The notes below the pieces were generated by a model. That model saw only the letters and a list, made by a program, of their open reading frames with translations. It was not told the origin of the DNA and ran no database searches. The position numbers were made by a program, and so were the translations under genes. From Cristatella mucedo (lineage: Eukaryota > Bryozoa > Phylactolaemata > Cristatellidae), in NCBI GenBank assembly GCA_009760855.2, contig WPIO01000016.1:705001-769000 (forward strand): a DNA stretch of 64,000 nucleotides. Reading direction: 5' to 3'. Of this stretch, positions 51,010-61,460 are shown one piece after another (position 1 is the stretch's first letter; each line of letters opens with the position of its first letter).

Positions 51010-52077
51010 GAATAATAATGCACTTGATAAAGCGCCCTCAGATAACTCAATCTCTTTCTAGGCGCTTTACATTTTCTGCAAAGGGAAACGCGATTGAATC
51101 GTGAGTAATATCATGCTTGATAACCAACATTAATAACATGTTTAGGGGTGATATGCACAGGGTCAGCATGCAAATGTGGTTAGTGGCAGCATGCACAGTG
51201 TCAGCACGCATAAGCACGTGAAGGACGAATCACAGGGACCCACTAAATGCTGTCCTAAATAGACGTGTTTTCAAGTTCTTTTTAAATGTGGTCAAGTCAG
51301 GGGATGCTGTGATGCAAGTCGGGAGTTAGTTCCAGGCTTTGAGAGCATACGAACTAAATATACGGTCTCCAAAGGATTTGAGGTTTGCACGAGGTATTGG
51401 CAAACTGTTGGATTCCGAAAAGCGGGTGGTACGATGCTTGGCCTGATGGGGGAGTAGATCTGAGAGATAGGCTGGAGCCAAAGAATGACCTAAAAGTGAG
51501 CGACAAATAAATAAATACTAGCTGATATAACTATAATAAGCCTCTTTTGTATAGCGACAGAGGAGCCTTTACGGCTATCACCATCGCTTGCAGCTGCGAT
51601 GAAGAATCGCCCACCACAGGATTCCAACCCACGACCTCGGGCCGAGGTCGTGAAAAGCAACCGCCTTACCTAGTGAGCCATCACGACAAGACCTTGAAGT
51701 CGATACGTTGCTTGACTGGTAGCCAGTACAGGTTGGTGAGAAGTGGTGTGATGTGGCAACTGCGAGGCTCACGACAGACCAGCCTAGCTGCTGAGTTTTG
51801 CACCAGCTATAGTCAGCTATAGTCGCACATGCCGGTAGGCCAGCAAGCAGTGAGTTACAGAAGTCAAGACGGGATGTCACAAATGTATGGACGGACTTAG
51901 ACGTGGTATCCTTATCTAAACAAGCCCGAATTTTAGCAATGTTATGAAACTGAAAGTAGGCAGACTTGACTGTGGAGCTGATGTGGTCGTCTAACGTGAG
52001 GTCACTTTGGAACCTGACACCAAGATTTCGTGCAGATTCAACCTGAGATATGCTGGCAGAGCCAATTTTGAGCGTCA
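51010..52077 (-). mobile_element. LINE A copy interrupted by SINE-2
   Basis: Starts with AATAATAATGCACTTGATAA AGCGCCCTCAG and runs through the C-terminal domain to the SASISQVESARNLGVRF region (52020-52070). It is split at 51512 by a SINE-2. Confidence 0.87.
51512..51690 (-). mobile_element. SINE-2 copy, TSD CGACAA
   Basis: Inserted in the LINE A sequence GAGCGACAA|AACCTTGAAGTC. The CGACAA repeats at 51502-51507 and just after the SINE head at about 51685. Parts: CTTTTGTATAGCGACAGAGG, CTATCACCATCGCTTGCAGC, AACCCACGACCTCGGGCC and AAGCAACCGCCTTACCTAGT. Confidence 0.88.
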
Positions 52078-52322
52078 GCCTTTGATTCGTCCTTTACGTG
52101 CGTATTCGTGCTGAAACTGTTGCATGCTCCCACTAACCACACTTGCATGCTGACCCTGTGCACGTCACTCCTAACCCTGTTATTCATGTTGTGCATCATG
52201 CATGATACCACTCACCATTCGATCCTATTTCCTTTGCAGCAAATGTAAAGCGCCTGGAAAAAGATTGAGTTCTCTGAGGGTGCTTTATTAAGTGCATTAA
52301 TATTTTTATTATTATTTTTATA
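52078..52322 (+). mobile_element. LINE A 3' end copy, head-to-head with the preceding one
   Basis: TGATTCGTCCTTTACGTGCG, CTGACCCTGTGCACGTCACT, AAGCGCCTGGAAAAAGATTG and TTCTCTGAGGGTGCTTTATT. Confidence 0.85.
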
Positions 52323-52925
52323 GGTCAAGCAGAAACGGCTCTCAATGTAGCTGCGCTCTTTGCCATTGCACGTATCTTGGAAACTCGAGATCAGTAACAG
52401 ACTTGCTACTAGGACTAGAAGACCAAAGCTGAGACAACACACGAGCTTAAAAGATGGTTATGCCCGATCTATGCTTAGCTGACAAACCCTCGACAACAAT
52501 AGTCTGTATAAAAGCGTTGCCAACACAATGGTCGCAGCTGCAGTTTGGATGCTGCAGAAGTCGTCGGTCTGCCAGAAGCCACTTAACATCACACCATGAG
52601 AGGACAACTTCAGCAGGGCATGGGAGGACAACTTCAGCAGGATATGGATGGCCCTTTCTTGGCTCAAGAGTCTTTCAGGTCAATGCACACACAGAGCCTT
52701 GAACACTTCATGTACACGACACATAAGTGTGCAACCAATCACCACAAGCAATTTCAGATTGTGGAGGGTAGGCCGAATACTCGGCCTACGCTCCGAAATC
52801 CGAGTACTCGGCCTACCCTCCAAAATCCAATGCTGGATGTGCAATCAGTACTTAAAAATTCATATTGACATTCAAAACTGTGATACAAGTTCACTTAGCA
52901 CTGAATTTATGTTAAAGATTACTTA
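52323..52925. other. Unassigned; short tandem duplications at 52595-52645 and 52770-52830
   Basis: GAGGACAACTTCAGCAGG occurs twice, 24 bp apart. TACTCGGCCTACGCTCCGAA ATCC and TACTCGGCCTACCCTCCAAA ATCC are a 28-bp duplication. The surrounding ORFs are not recognised. Confidence 0.6.
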
Positions 52926-52929
52926 ACAA

Positions 52930-53270
52930 ATAATAATAATACATTTGAATAGCACTCTCATAGAACTCAATCTCTTTCTAGGCACTTAATGATGCTGTAT
53001 TGAAAGCACTACCAAATGAGTGGTGGTAACATCAGCAAGCAGCAGGTACAGTGTAAGCACGCACACCCACACAGGAAAGATAAAAAATGACCCACTAAAT
53101 GCTGTTAAATAAAAAATATTAAATAAAATAAATATTAAAAAATAAAAATATTAAATAAAATAAAAAATGTTTTAACCTAATTTTTAAACCTAGTCATGCC
53201 AGGTGACGTTGTGACGTGCGTCGGTAGTTAGCTCCAGGCTTTCGGAACTTAAGAACTAGTATTATGAACT
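52930..53270 (-). mobile_element. LINE A 3' copy
   Basis: ATAGCACTCTCATAGAACTC, AATCTCTTTCTAGGCACTTA and GACCCACTAAATGCTG. A local (ATAAAAT)n expansion lies at 53105-53170. Confidence 0.78.
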
Positions 53271-53271
53271 T

Positions 53272-53438
53272 AATTGTATGCTGACACTTTGTATGTTACC
53301 ACTAATCATATTATGTTTGTTGACACAGCATGTTATCAGTAACCATATGATCATGCTTCCTTCACAGCATATGTAAAATGCTTAGAAAGAGATTAAGTTC
53401 ATCAAGAGTGCTATATAAATGTACTGTTATTAATATTA
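53272..53438 (+). mobile_element. LINE A 3' end, head-to-head with the preceding one
   Basis: GTATGCTGACACTTTGTATG, AACCATATGATCATGCTTCC, AAATGCTTAGAAAGAGATTA and CATCAAGAGTGCTATATAAAT. Confidence 0.75.
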
Positions 53439-54060
53439 ATGACGATATATACGGTAAACTAAACCACACACCTTGAGGTAGATGTACCTGCAGATGATAC
53501 TGGGGTACTGACAGAAGAGACTCGTCACATACAACTTGACTTTTTGGAGAGGGCCTGCTCGGCCGAGTTATCGTGCTAATCAACACTTTGGCCATTAACT
53601 CTGGAGTCCTACTGCTATGCCACTGCCCGTGTGAGGAGCCGTGGATAGTGCCCGAAGGATGACCAGAACATAAGCACGATGTAGCACGAGTTTCTACTAT
53701 CACGCATAGGCTAAGGCAAGAGATTTGGTGTTGGGCTGTGGTCCCTCTTGCTGGGCAGACTCGCTGGGTGTGTATCACTGGCTTGGCATTGTTTGCCCTC
53801 TCACCTTTCTTACGATTAACTTCCTCTTGTATGGGATTGTATGGCCCTCTCCTCCTTGGCTTAAACAAGCCCACTAGCCAGCTCTAAAGTACCAGCTCGT
53901 AACACAGCTTCTCTAGATACGAGCTGCTTAAATATAGAGCCATTTGCAAGAATAGGAATCAAACGATGAAGCCACAGCTTGAACAACACCAGATGAAGCA
54001 ACAACCAGACAGGAAAGCACTGCACATGCCAACAAATTGACTGCAAGAGAGCAAATCTTT
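53439..54060. other. Unassigned sequence downstream of the HtrL-like gene
   Basis: A 170-codon minus ORF (53362-53874) runs partly through the LINE A tail. An inner frame (YVTSLFCQYPSIICRYIYLK before GTGTGT) looks exon-like, but I recognise no family. Confidence 0.3.
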
Positions 54061-54124
54061 TTTATCTTGATCGGTTTGCTAAGAATGTTGACCAAATTTT
54101 ATGCATAATCACAGTGTCACAAGA

Positions 54125-54265
54125 TGATATACCATGGATACATATATCGCATGACAATAGGATACATATATCGCATGACATGGATACATATATCGCATGG
54201 AATGTTGAAATGTTGACAAAATGTTGACAAGATGTTGACAATAGGAATGTTGAATGTTGACAAGA
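54125..54265. repeat. Two nested tandem repeats
   Basis: GGATACATATATCGCATG occurs three times (54134-54202), followed by five or more ATGTTGACA-type units (54205-54262). Confidence 0.88.
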
Positions 54266-54415
54266 TGAGCAGCAAGAGTCGGCAGAGAAATTACCAGTGT
54301 CACCATAACCAGGGAGTGATACGTCAGAATAGCGTTTCTGACGAGTCCAATGAGTCCCACGACTAACGGCAAATAGCCTACTAAAACCAGACAGCATCTG
54401 CGGCAAAACAATGAT

Positions 54416-55483
54416 TCATAAGCTTCTCTCTGATTCATTATAAAGCACATACTCGGTCGTCCAGACACTCGGATGCAGCCAGTAATCCTTAAGGCAATGG
54501 CTGATAAAAAACCATCGGCTGTATACGTAAGAGCCGATAAGATCAAAACTGTATCCAAAGGGACTAGCATACGCTTGAATACTGATCTTCGGGCGATCGG
54601 GGTTCTCAGGATGATACATCGCAAGCAGAACCTGCTGGTCTGTGTTCGTCAGGTTCTGCTGCAGAAATTTGAGAAGGAACTTCTTGTAGTCAACAATGAA
54701 TGCTTGAACCATGTCGATGCGACCAATGAAAAAGCCACCTGCCAACCAGAAGCTACTCTCGTGAACAGATCTATATGAAGCCACATGGGGTGTCAATGGC
54801 TGTACAAGCTGGAATATGACGGCATGATCGTGATGGTCCGGAGGGATGCCCAAGTAGAATAGTGGCATATCTTCAGCCGTAAAATCCCGAAAAATTCCCA
54901 CATCTAACCAGCCGATGTATTTCGTTTGGAAGAAGTTGCTTCGCGTGGCATTTTCCAATACGTCGTATTTAGCATGCATGGCGCAGTCGTAGGCAGCGTT
55001 CACAGTGTTCGGCTCACTGCGTACATACTCCGGTCTTGAGATTACCGACTGCACCCAGTCTTTCAGCGAAAATGCCCACAATTCCTTCTGCCTTACCATG
55101 ATAACTTTACTTGGCAATCCGGCACGGACGACAGAGAAATGCTCAGCTAGCTCCAGGTCGTCAAAATAAGCGACCACGGGGTTCTCAATGAACCTGAACG
55201 AACTGAGCCATTTTTTGTAGGTATCAGAGCCTCTGTGACCCTCGATGCCCTTGACGAATTTGCCAACACTGAAGTAGGCCGTAACCAGAGTGAGCTTGCA
55301 TGACAGAATCCGGCCGAGGTAGTCACATTTTGAGGAGTGCTGGTGCTTCCGCCACTCTAGCCACTGAAGCTCACTTTCCAGTGAAGTGCTCTCACGCCAA
55401 CTGTCCACGAAGTACCGCAGCAGCGGGATAGCAACAAGACAGGCGATCAACACTTGAAACTTTACGGCACAAAATCGCCTCAT
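54416..55483 (-). CDS. HtrL/YibB family type II membrane protein (glycosyltransferase-like)
   Basis: An intronless 355-residue protein. A short basic cytosolic head (MRRFCAVK), one membrane span (about 9-25, FQVLIACLVAIPLL) and a luminal domain indicate a Golgi/ER type II protein. LTLVTAYFSVGKF (64-76), VVAYFDD (103-109), KVIMVRQKELWAF (126-138), KYIGWLDVGIFRD (188-200), LAGGFFIGR (247-255) and DQQVLLAM (282-289) match the HtrL/YibB family known from bacteria and some invertebrates. The fold resembles GT-A sugar transferases, and FDD or WLD may act as metal/nucleotide ligands, which is inference. I chose the ATG at 55483 because the reading extended to 55504 uses a TTG and the membrane span follows this Met directly. 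Potential N-glycan sites are NAT (178) and NLT (277). No break is seen, so it is probably functional. The lack of introns could reflect retrocopying. Confidence 0.82.
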   Translation of the reverse strand: MRRFCAVKFQVLIACLVAIPLLRYFVDSWRESTSLESELQWLEWRKHQHSSKCDYLGRILSCKLTLVTAYFSVGKFVKGIEGHRGSDTYKKWLSSFRFIENPVVAYFDDLELAEHFSVVRAGLPSKVIMVRQKELWAFSLKDWVQSVISRPEYVRSEPNTVNAAYDCAMHAKYDVLENATRSNFFQTKYIGWLDVGIFRDFTAEDMPLFYLGIPPDHHDHAVIFQLVQPLTPHVASYRSVHESSFWLAGGFFIGRIDMVQAFIVDYKKFLLKFLQQNLTNTDQQVLLAMYHPENPDRPKISIQAYASPFGYSFDLIGSYVYSRWFFISHCLKDYWLHPSVWTTEYVLYNESERSL

Positions 55484-55900
55484 AATTAATTGTACACCAA
55501 ACAATGGGGATTATCACCCCAATGCTCGGTCACGAGCCTTGTGCGTCTGGACTGGCTAGCTGCCTTGCCGTATGCCTTGGAAGAGTCCCACCTGCTCGAG
55601 GCTCGAGCCACAGTGCAGACGGTCGGATTCAGAGACTCCGGCAAATGCACGAGCAGCAGATGAGATAAATCCGACAAAACGAGCATCAGCAGAGCTAACG
55701 ATCCCGTGACGGCTACGGTGCACCATGCTGGAACAAAGAAAAAGCATTGCTTCGACTTGCTGCTGCTCCAAGTTACATCAATCATCAGCGACAATTGACC
55801 TGATAGCACAAATGATAATGCACAAAGGTGGCATCCGTGCAAGCAACACAGTGGTGCCAGAAGCACTTGCGTTCTGGTGGTGGATAGGCACACAATGTGT
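55484..55900. other. Upstream region of the HtrL-like gene
   Basis: A 135-codon minus ORF (55486-55893) with hydrophobic runs overlaps the start region. I treat it as untranslated or chance because it matches no family. Confidence 0.3.
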
Positions 55901-55904
55901 CAGT

Positions 55905-55990
55905 TGGATCTTAATAATAATGATAATAATAATAATATATTTGCATCGCACCCACAGATAATTTGATCTCTTTCTAGTTACTACATGCGA
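55905..55990 (-). mobile_element. LINE A 3' end fragment
   Basis: (AAT)n, CGCACCCACAGATAATTTGA and TCTCTTTCTAGTTACTACAT. Confidence 0.6.
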
Positions 55991-55997
55991 TGTAGCC

Positions 55998-56275
55998 GAA
56001 AATCGGACTGAGGTCGTGGGTTTGAATCCTTCAGTGGGCGATCTTTAATTGTCAACTGCAAGTGGTAGGTGCGAGTTAAGGCCCTTCTGCCACTATTAAA
56101 ATAAGGTTGCTAATTCAGCTAACATGAACATAATATGTAGGTGCTTGCAATTTACAGCCCTGGTAGCTGGTTCCGAGTTCTGGAGCAGGCATATCACCGT
56201 AATGCTTACTATAGGGAGGAAGGCTCTTGTATTGCTATACTAATTAGGCTGTGGAATCAGCTGATCTTTGTTAAG
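55998..56275 (+). mobile_element. SINE-2 remnants (two tails)
   Basis: TGAGGTCGTGGGTTTGAATC CTTCAGTGGGCGAT, AACTGCAAGTGGTAGG and TTGCTAATTCAGCTAAC. A second tail at 56215-56272 ends TGTGGAATCAGCTGATC. Confidence 0.65.
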
Positions 56276-56559
56276 CTAATTAATACATGAGAAACAAAAT
56301 AAATATGGCTGAACACGGTCGGGATTGCACAACTACAGAACTCACAACAAATCAGTTGTTATTCCTTCTGTTAGATGGCAAAAGAAGCATCTGACCAGTG
56401 AGAGAATTTACTTAGGGGAAAACATTCGAGGCACGAGACGCCAGAATGCTTAAACAGCTTCAACAAAAAAAGGAAAGATCGCAGTGAGCACCACTACGAT
56501 CGCGTTGTGAAGTGGATACATCGGCAATTCCAGAAATGCAACGTAGGCGACATGGCAGG

Positions 56560-57010
56560 GAATGCCAATCTGTCGCTTACTTTTAGGTCCTTTCTTTCTC
56601 TAGCTCCAGCCTACCTATCAGAACTACTCCCCACTAGGCGAAGAATTATACAACCCGCTGTTCTGACTTGAATCATTTAGCCACATCTTGTACGAACCTC
56701 AAAACCATTGCAGACCGTGCCTTTAGTTGCTATGATCCCAAAGCCTAGAACTCACTAGTGCCGCACGTCACAACGTCCTCTGACATGACGACATTTAAAA
56801 AGAAGCTTAAAACGCATAAGTTTATTACAGCATTTGGTGGGTCTTTGTGATTCATCCTTCGTGTGCACATACTGCTTATACTATGCTGTCGCTTTCGGGT
56901 GGTACCACCAAACATTTGGTAATGCTTTTTTATATGCAGCATCTGTCGAGTGCCTAAAGAGATTCAGTTCTCTGAGGGTGCTACACAAATGCATTATTAT
57001 TATTATTAAT
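56560..57010 (+). mobile_element. LINE A 3' copy
   Basis: CTTACTTTTAGGTCCTTTCT, CTCCAGCCTACCTATCAGAA, GCATTTGGTGGGTCTTTGTG, AGATTCAGTTCTCTGAGGGT and (ATT)n. Confidence 0.83.
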
Positions 57011-57498
57011 ACACTAACACATCTACACTCGCACAGAGTTCAAGCTATTCCTCCCACAACTTGGCCTGGACCTGGTTGCTTGCATGCCTATCTACCCATG
57101 CCACCCAGGCAGATGGGATACTAGAGCATGCCACAGGAATAAGTTGAAGTATGTTATAAAGGGGCTACAGTAGAGTGAAGTCTCCACAGGTTTGTATGCA
57201 GGAAGCAAGCTGATGCTACATGCACACAGCAGCGGTTCAGAACCATGCTGCTGCTGCTGGCTTCTGCCTCAGCTGCTATAGCTGCAGTTGGCCCCCCACC
57301 ACACCAGGGAAAGGGCTTGGCAGGTGACCACTCACCAATGACCTATGACCTAGTATGCAGCCCATTTACAGCCACCAGCCCTTACTCCAAGGGCCTGGTG
57401 GCAAGCCAGCAGCCGATCCCAGAAGATCTAGGTCGATTCGGTACTTACTCGGTCATGCTACATCTACGTCCCAAGCAGCAAGTGCATGTGGCTTTTAT
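57011..57498. other. Short intergenic stretch, unassigned ORF
   Basis: A plus ORF (57245-57505) begins with MLLLLASASAAIAAVG, which resembles a signal peptide, but it runs into LINE B sequence and has no recognisable domain. Confidence 0.25.
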
Positions 57499-57870
57499 GA
57501 AGTAATGTAATGTAATGTATCTCCGTCTGTAACTCCACAAAGCTATAAAGACTATGTGGGTGTTACGAAGGAGAGTTTTTGTATAGCCCACTCACAGCCT
57601 AAGCCACTTTCGGTACGCATTCGGTAGCCAGCAGACTTTGTCTCACAAAGAGAAAGTGGGAAGCATAGCAGAGTCAGGAGAGCAGTTAAGGTAGTGGGTA
57701 GCATAGAATTGCAGCTCAGGACCGCTGAAAAAGATGAGCCATAGTCCGCAGCAGGAGAGTAGTTGTCGTTGCGTAAGAATTGTTGAAGCGAGTTTCATAG
57801 TCTAGGACCTGCAGAGCTAAAGCCTCTGTCGCCAACGACCTTTAAGCGGAGTAAGCAGGTACAGCTCTCA
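57499..57870 (-). mobile_element. LINE B 3' end, head-to-head with the LINE at 57874
   Basis: (TAATG)n, CTCCACAAAGCTATAAAGAC, CTTTCGGTACGCATTCGGTA and GTCTAGGACCTGCAGAG, stopping at 57870. Confidence 0.88.
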
Positions 57871-57873
57871 AAA

Positions 57874-60800
57874 ATGTCAACAATTTCATTTTCTGTAGCA
57901 TTCGAAGAGCCAGCGTCCGCCAGACCGGACGCAAACGGTAGAGAATACAAGCCACTTCATCGCCGTCGCCCAGTTGTTGGACAGCCTCTTAAATTCCGCC
58001 TACTAAATGTCCGCTCGCTAAAAACCAAGGGGTTACTTATCCGCGATCAGGTGGTCCAGGAGAAGCTAGATGCATTTCTGCTTACCGAAACCTGGATGAC
58101 GCCTTGTTCCAGTAGCTGTATTTCCGAGACCACCCCACCCGGGTTCTCATTCTATCAGTCCATGCGTTCTGACAAGGTTGGTGGCAGGGTTGCAATTGTT
58201 GTTCGCGAATCGTTTGGCTATAAAATGTGCAGTTTCTCGCATGGGTCATCGTTTGAATCGGTTGCTTTCAGGTCTTCATCAAAGACAATGCCTCTCACCG
58301 TTGTGATATACCGGCCTCCTTCTGGCTGTCTAAACTTGTTTATAGAGGAGTTTTCAGAGTTCCTCGTCAAAAAACTTGTGTGACAGGCCGTTACTGATTG
58401 TAGGAGACTTCAATATTCACGTTGACAATCCTAGAAACAGCCAGGTCCGCTCATTTCTTGACTGTCTGGAGAATCTTGGTTTGGCCCAACACGTTAATCA
58501 TAGCACCCACGTCGGTGGCCACATTCCAGATCTCGTGATCACTAAGGATGTCCTCCCCACTAACTTTGTGGTGTGCCCGCTGACCCTCTCAGATCATTGT
58601 TCGGTCTCGTTTACTGTTCCTGCTCCCTCGTACGTGCAGGGCAATGTCGAATTTGCCAAACGACGTAACTTACAAAGCATTGACTTGGACAAGTTTTGAA
58701 ATCTGTTTGTGATGCAGGCCTTCTTGATCTGCATTCAGACTCGACCGGCAGCCTCGATACCCTCACTGATGCGATGAACATGACACTCAGGAGTGCTCTT
58801 GACAAGCATGCTCCCGTTCGCTCTATCCGTGTTCAAAGTCGTCGAGATTGCTTTCAATTTACAAAAAAACTCCTTAAGATGTGCCGCGTTAAGCGAAGGC
58901 TGGAACGTCGTTTCAAGAAATCGGGGTCTGAGGCAGACCTAGTCAATTTTAAAGACTTCCTTCGAGTTTACACCCGAAAGCTTAAAAAAGCCAGGGCTTC
59001 TTTTTTCATTAGAAAGCTGAATTCCTGCCAGTCGGACACTAAACAGATTTATAAGACAGTAAACCATTTACTGGCCAATGCTGCCAGGTCTGACTCCCCA
59101 GATATTAAGGGCTTAGCCGAAAAGTTTTCAGCCTTCTTTACTGATAAAATTGTGCACGTTCGTGCCTCCATTAAGACCCCTCCGACCAAAGCAATCGCCA
59201 TTCCTCAACCTGTGACCTTTCTTAAAAGGTTCTCCGATGTTTCTGCCTGTGATGTGGCTGCCTTAATAAGGTCTAGCAAAAAGAGCTCATCTCCTGAAGA
59301 CCCTATACCTTCATCTGTGTGGTCTTCACTTGCAGACCAACTTAGCCCTGCTATAACCAAGATTTTTAATGCTTCTTTGGGAAAAGAGGTCGTCCCCAAG
59401 TCCTTCAAATCAGCAATCCTTAGACCTATTCTTAAAAAGCCAGGATTAAACACAGAGGTCCTAGCAAACTATCGTCCAGTTTCCCTTCTTCCGTTCTTAT
59501 CAAAGATTATTGAAAAAATTGTTGCTAAGCAGCTAGTTGAACATACTGAAAATAATGGAATGTCAGAAACATTTCAATCAGGTTTCAAGAGGCAGCACTC
59601 TACTGAAACTGCTCTCCTCCGTGTTAACAATGACATTCTACGTGGCAACGACGACGGGAATGTCACTGCCTTAGCTCTGCTAGATCTGTCTGCTGCCTTC
59701 GACACCATTGATCACGAAGTTCTGCTTGAACGATTGAGAACAACGATCGGTCTGGCAGACGAAGCACTGGCGTGGTTTAAATCCTACTTGTCTGATCGTG
59801 TTCAATCCGTGTCGTGTGGGGGTCAGGTCTCACACACGAGAAGGGTCACCTGTGGAGTCCCTCAAGGGTCTGTACTTGGTCCCTTGCTGTTCTCCATTTA
59901 TACGCAACCTCTGAGAAAAGTGATTAAGGCCCATGGAATAGGATATCACTTCTATGCTGACGATACTCAGTTGTATTTGTCCTTCAAACCGTCGGAATCT
60001 GCTGCAGCAACTGAGAAACTGAATGCTTGCCTTGGCGATATTCGATCCCGGATGTCGGAAAACTTCCTGAAATTAAATGACGATAAAACCGAACTGAACT
60101 GTTTCTCATAGGACACCCTAAGCGTGTGGCTGGATTAAAAGGCTTTGCTGTTCTAATAGGTGATGCTATTGTGCGACCTTCACCATGTGCTCGTAATCTA
60201 GGTGTCGTGTTCGACAGCTGCCTCAATTTCAAAAGCTTCATTCAGAAGACTGCCTCTACAGCTAGCCATCACATCCGATCCCTATCCAAGACTAGGAGCT
60301 GTCTCCCACAGTGTCCTGTAAAAAATTTAACTAGCTCTTTAGTTCTGTCTCGGCTTGATTATTGTAATTCCCTTTTGGCTGGGCTACCAAAGAAAGCTAT
60401 TATGCCACTACAGCGGACTATGAATATGGCTGCAAGGCTGGTCTTCAAGTCCCAGCGGTTTGAGCACGTGTCTCCTTTGCTGAAAGAGCTAGAATGGTTG
60501 CCGGTTGAGCAAAGGATACAGAGCTAAGTTCTTATGCTGACCCACAAGGCCCGCCACGGCTTGGCTCCTTCATACCTAGCTGAACTGCTGCATCAGTTTC
60601 AGCCTGTTCGCACCCTCAGGTCCTGTGTGGAAAATAAATTAGCTGTCCCATTCCTCTGCTTAAAGACAGTTGGCGACAGAAGCTTTAGCTCTGCAGGTCC
60701 TAGACTGTAGAACTCGCTTCCACAATTCTTACGCAACGACATCTACTCTCCAACTGCCGACTATGGCACATCTTTTTCAGCGGTCCTGAACTGCTACTTC

Positions 60801-60990
60801 TATGCTACTCACTACCTCAACTGCTCTCCTAACTCTGCTATGCTTCCCACTTTCTCTTTGTTGCGTGAGACGAAGTCTGTTGGCTACCGAATGCGTACCG
60901 AAAGCCGCTTAGGCTGTGAGTGCGCTATACAAAACTCTCCTGCGTAACACCCACATGGTCTTTATGACTTTGTGGAGTTACTGACGGAGA
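57874..60990 (+). mobile_element. LINE family B, nearly full length (APE endonuclease + RT), frameshifted
   Basis: The most complete element in the window. Endonuclease: LNVRSLKTKG (about 58000), TETWM, VVIYRPPSGCL (58300), GDFNIHVD (58398) and SDHCSV (58590). Linker: [20 protein letters not shown] (about 58960). RT: LRPILKKPGLNTEVLANYRP (59430), [23 protein letters not shown] (59680), CGVPQGSVLGPLL (59850) and YHFYADDTQLYLSF (59945). Then the C-terminal domain [20 protein letters not shown] (60340-60400) and the 3' end at 60990 with GATACATTACAT. The frame changes near 58380, 58698 and 60110, with a stop near 60527, so it is not functional as it stands. The motifs place it in the CR1/L2/Jockey assemblage. 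Whether an ORF1 existed is not visible. Confidence 0.93.
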
Positions 60991-60997
60991 TACATTA

Positions 60998-61110
60998 CAT
61001 CCTAAAAGAATCTGATCTCTAACCAGGTGCTTTACACATTCCCAGGGCTTGAGCCCACGACCTTGATCGTCACGTGTGAGCATCTTACCCCTGGGACAGC
61101 ACTAGGCTAG
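60998..61110 (-). mobile_element. SINE-1 copy (diverged)
   Basis: AAAAGAATCTGATCTCTAAC CAGGTGCTTTACAC, CAGGGCTTGAGCCCACGACC and TTACCCCTGGGACAGCAC. Confidence 0.65.
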
Positions 61111-61269
61111 AAGTTTACTTCGGCGATGGCAATTTCAGAAACCGCTGTTGTTACGCTTCTGCTACTCTGCAGAGCCTGGAAACGAAGGCGATCCGTCTAA
61201 CGGCAGTTTCTTCCTCCAACGACCTGGTGTTTGCCAGTCGATTGACACACCCACTATGCAAACACCATG

Positions 61270-61460
61270 CTGGCCCAGGGGGATACATTACGTAATGCAA
61301 TGTATCTAATGTAATGTAATGTATCTCCATTAGAAAATCCACAAAGCCACTTAGTGGGTGTTAGGACGGATACTGTTCTAAGGTGTGCTTAAAGCCTACG
61401 CAGATTTCGGTGAGCATGTGCTAGCCAACAGACGTCGTCTCACATGACACCTCACATGGC
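61270..61460 (-). mobile_element. LINE B 3' end fragment
   Basis: (TAATG)n, CTCCATTAGAAAATCCACAA AGCC and AGCCAACAGACGTCGTCTCA. Confidence 0.75.

Noticed and set aside
53362-53874. 170-codon minus ORF
   Set aside because: It ends inside a LINE A tail and matches no protein family I know; a smaller exon-like frame inside is not supported by a good acceptor.
55486-55893. 135-codon minus ORF above the HtrL-like gene
   Set aside because: Hydrophobic but without family features; it overlaps the upstream region of a better-supported gene.
57245-57505. Plus ORF with a signal-peptide-like start
   Set aside because: Starts in a CTG repeat and runs into LINE B; no domain.
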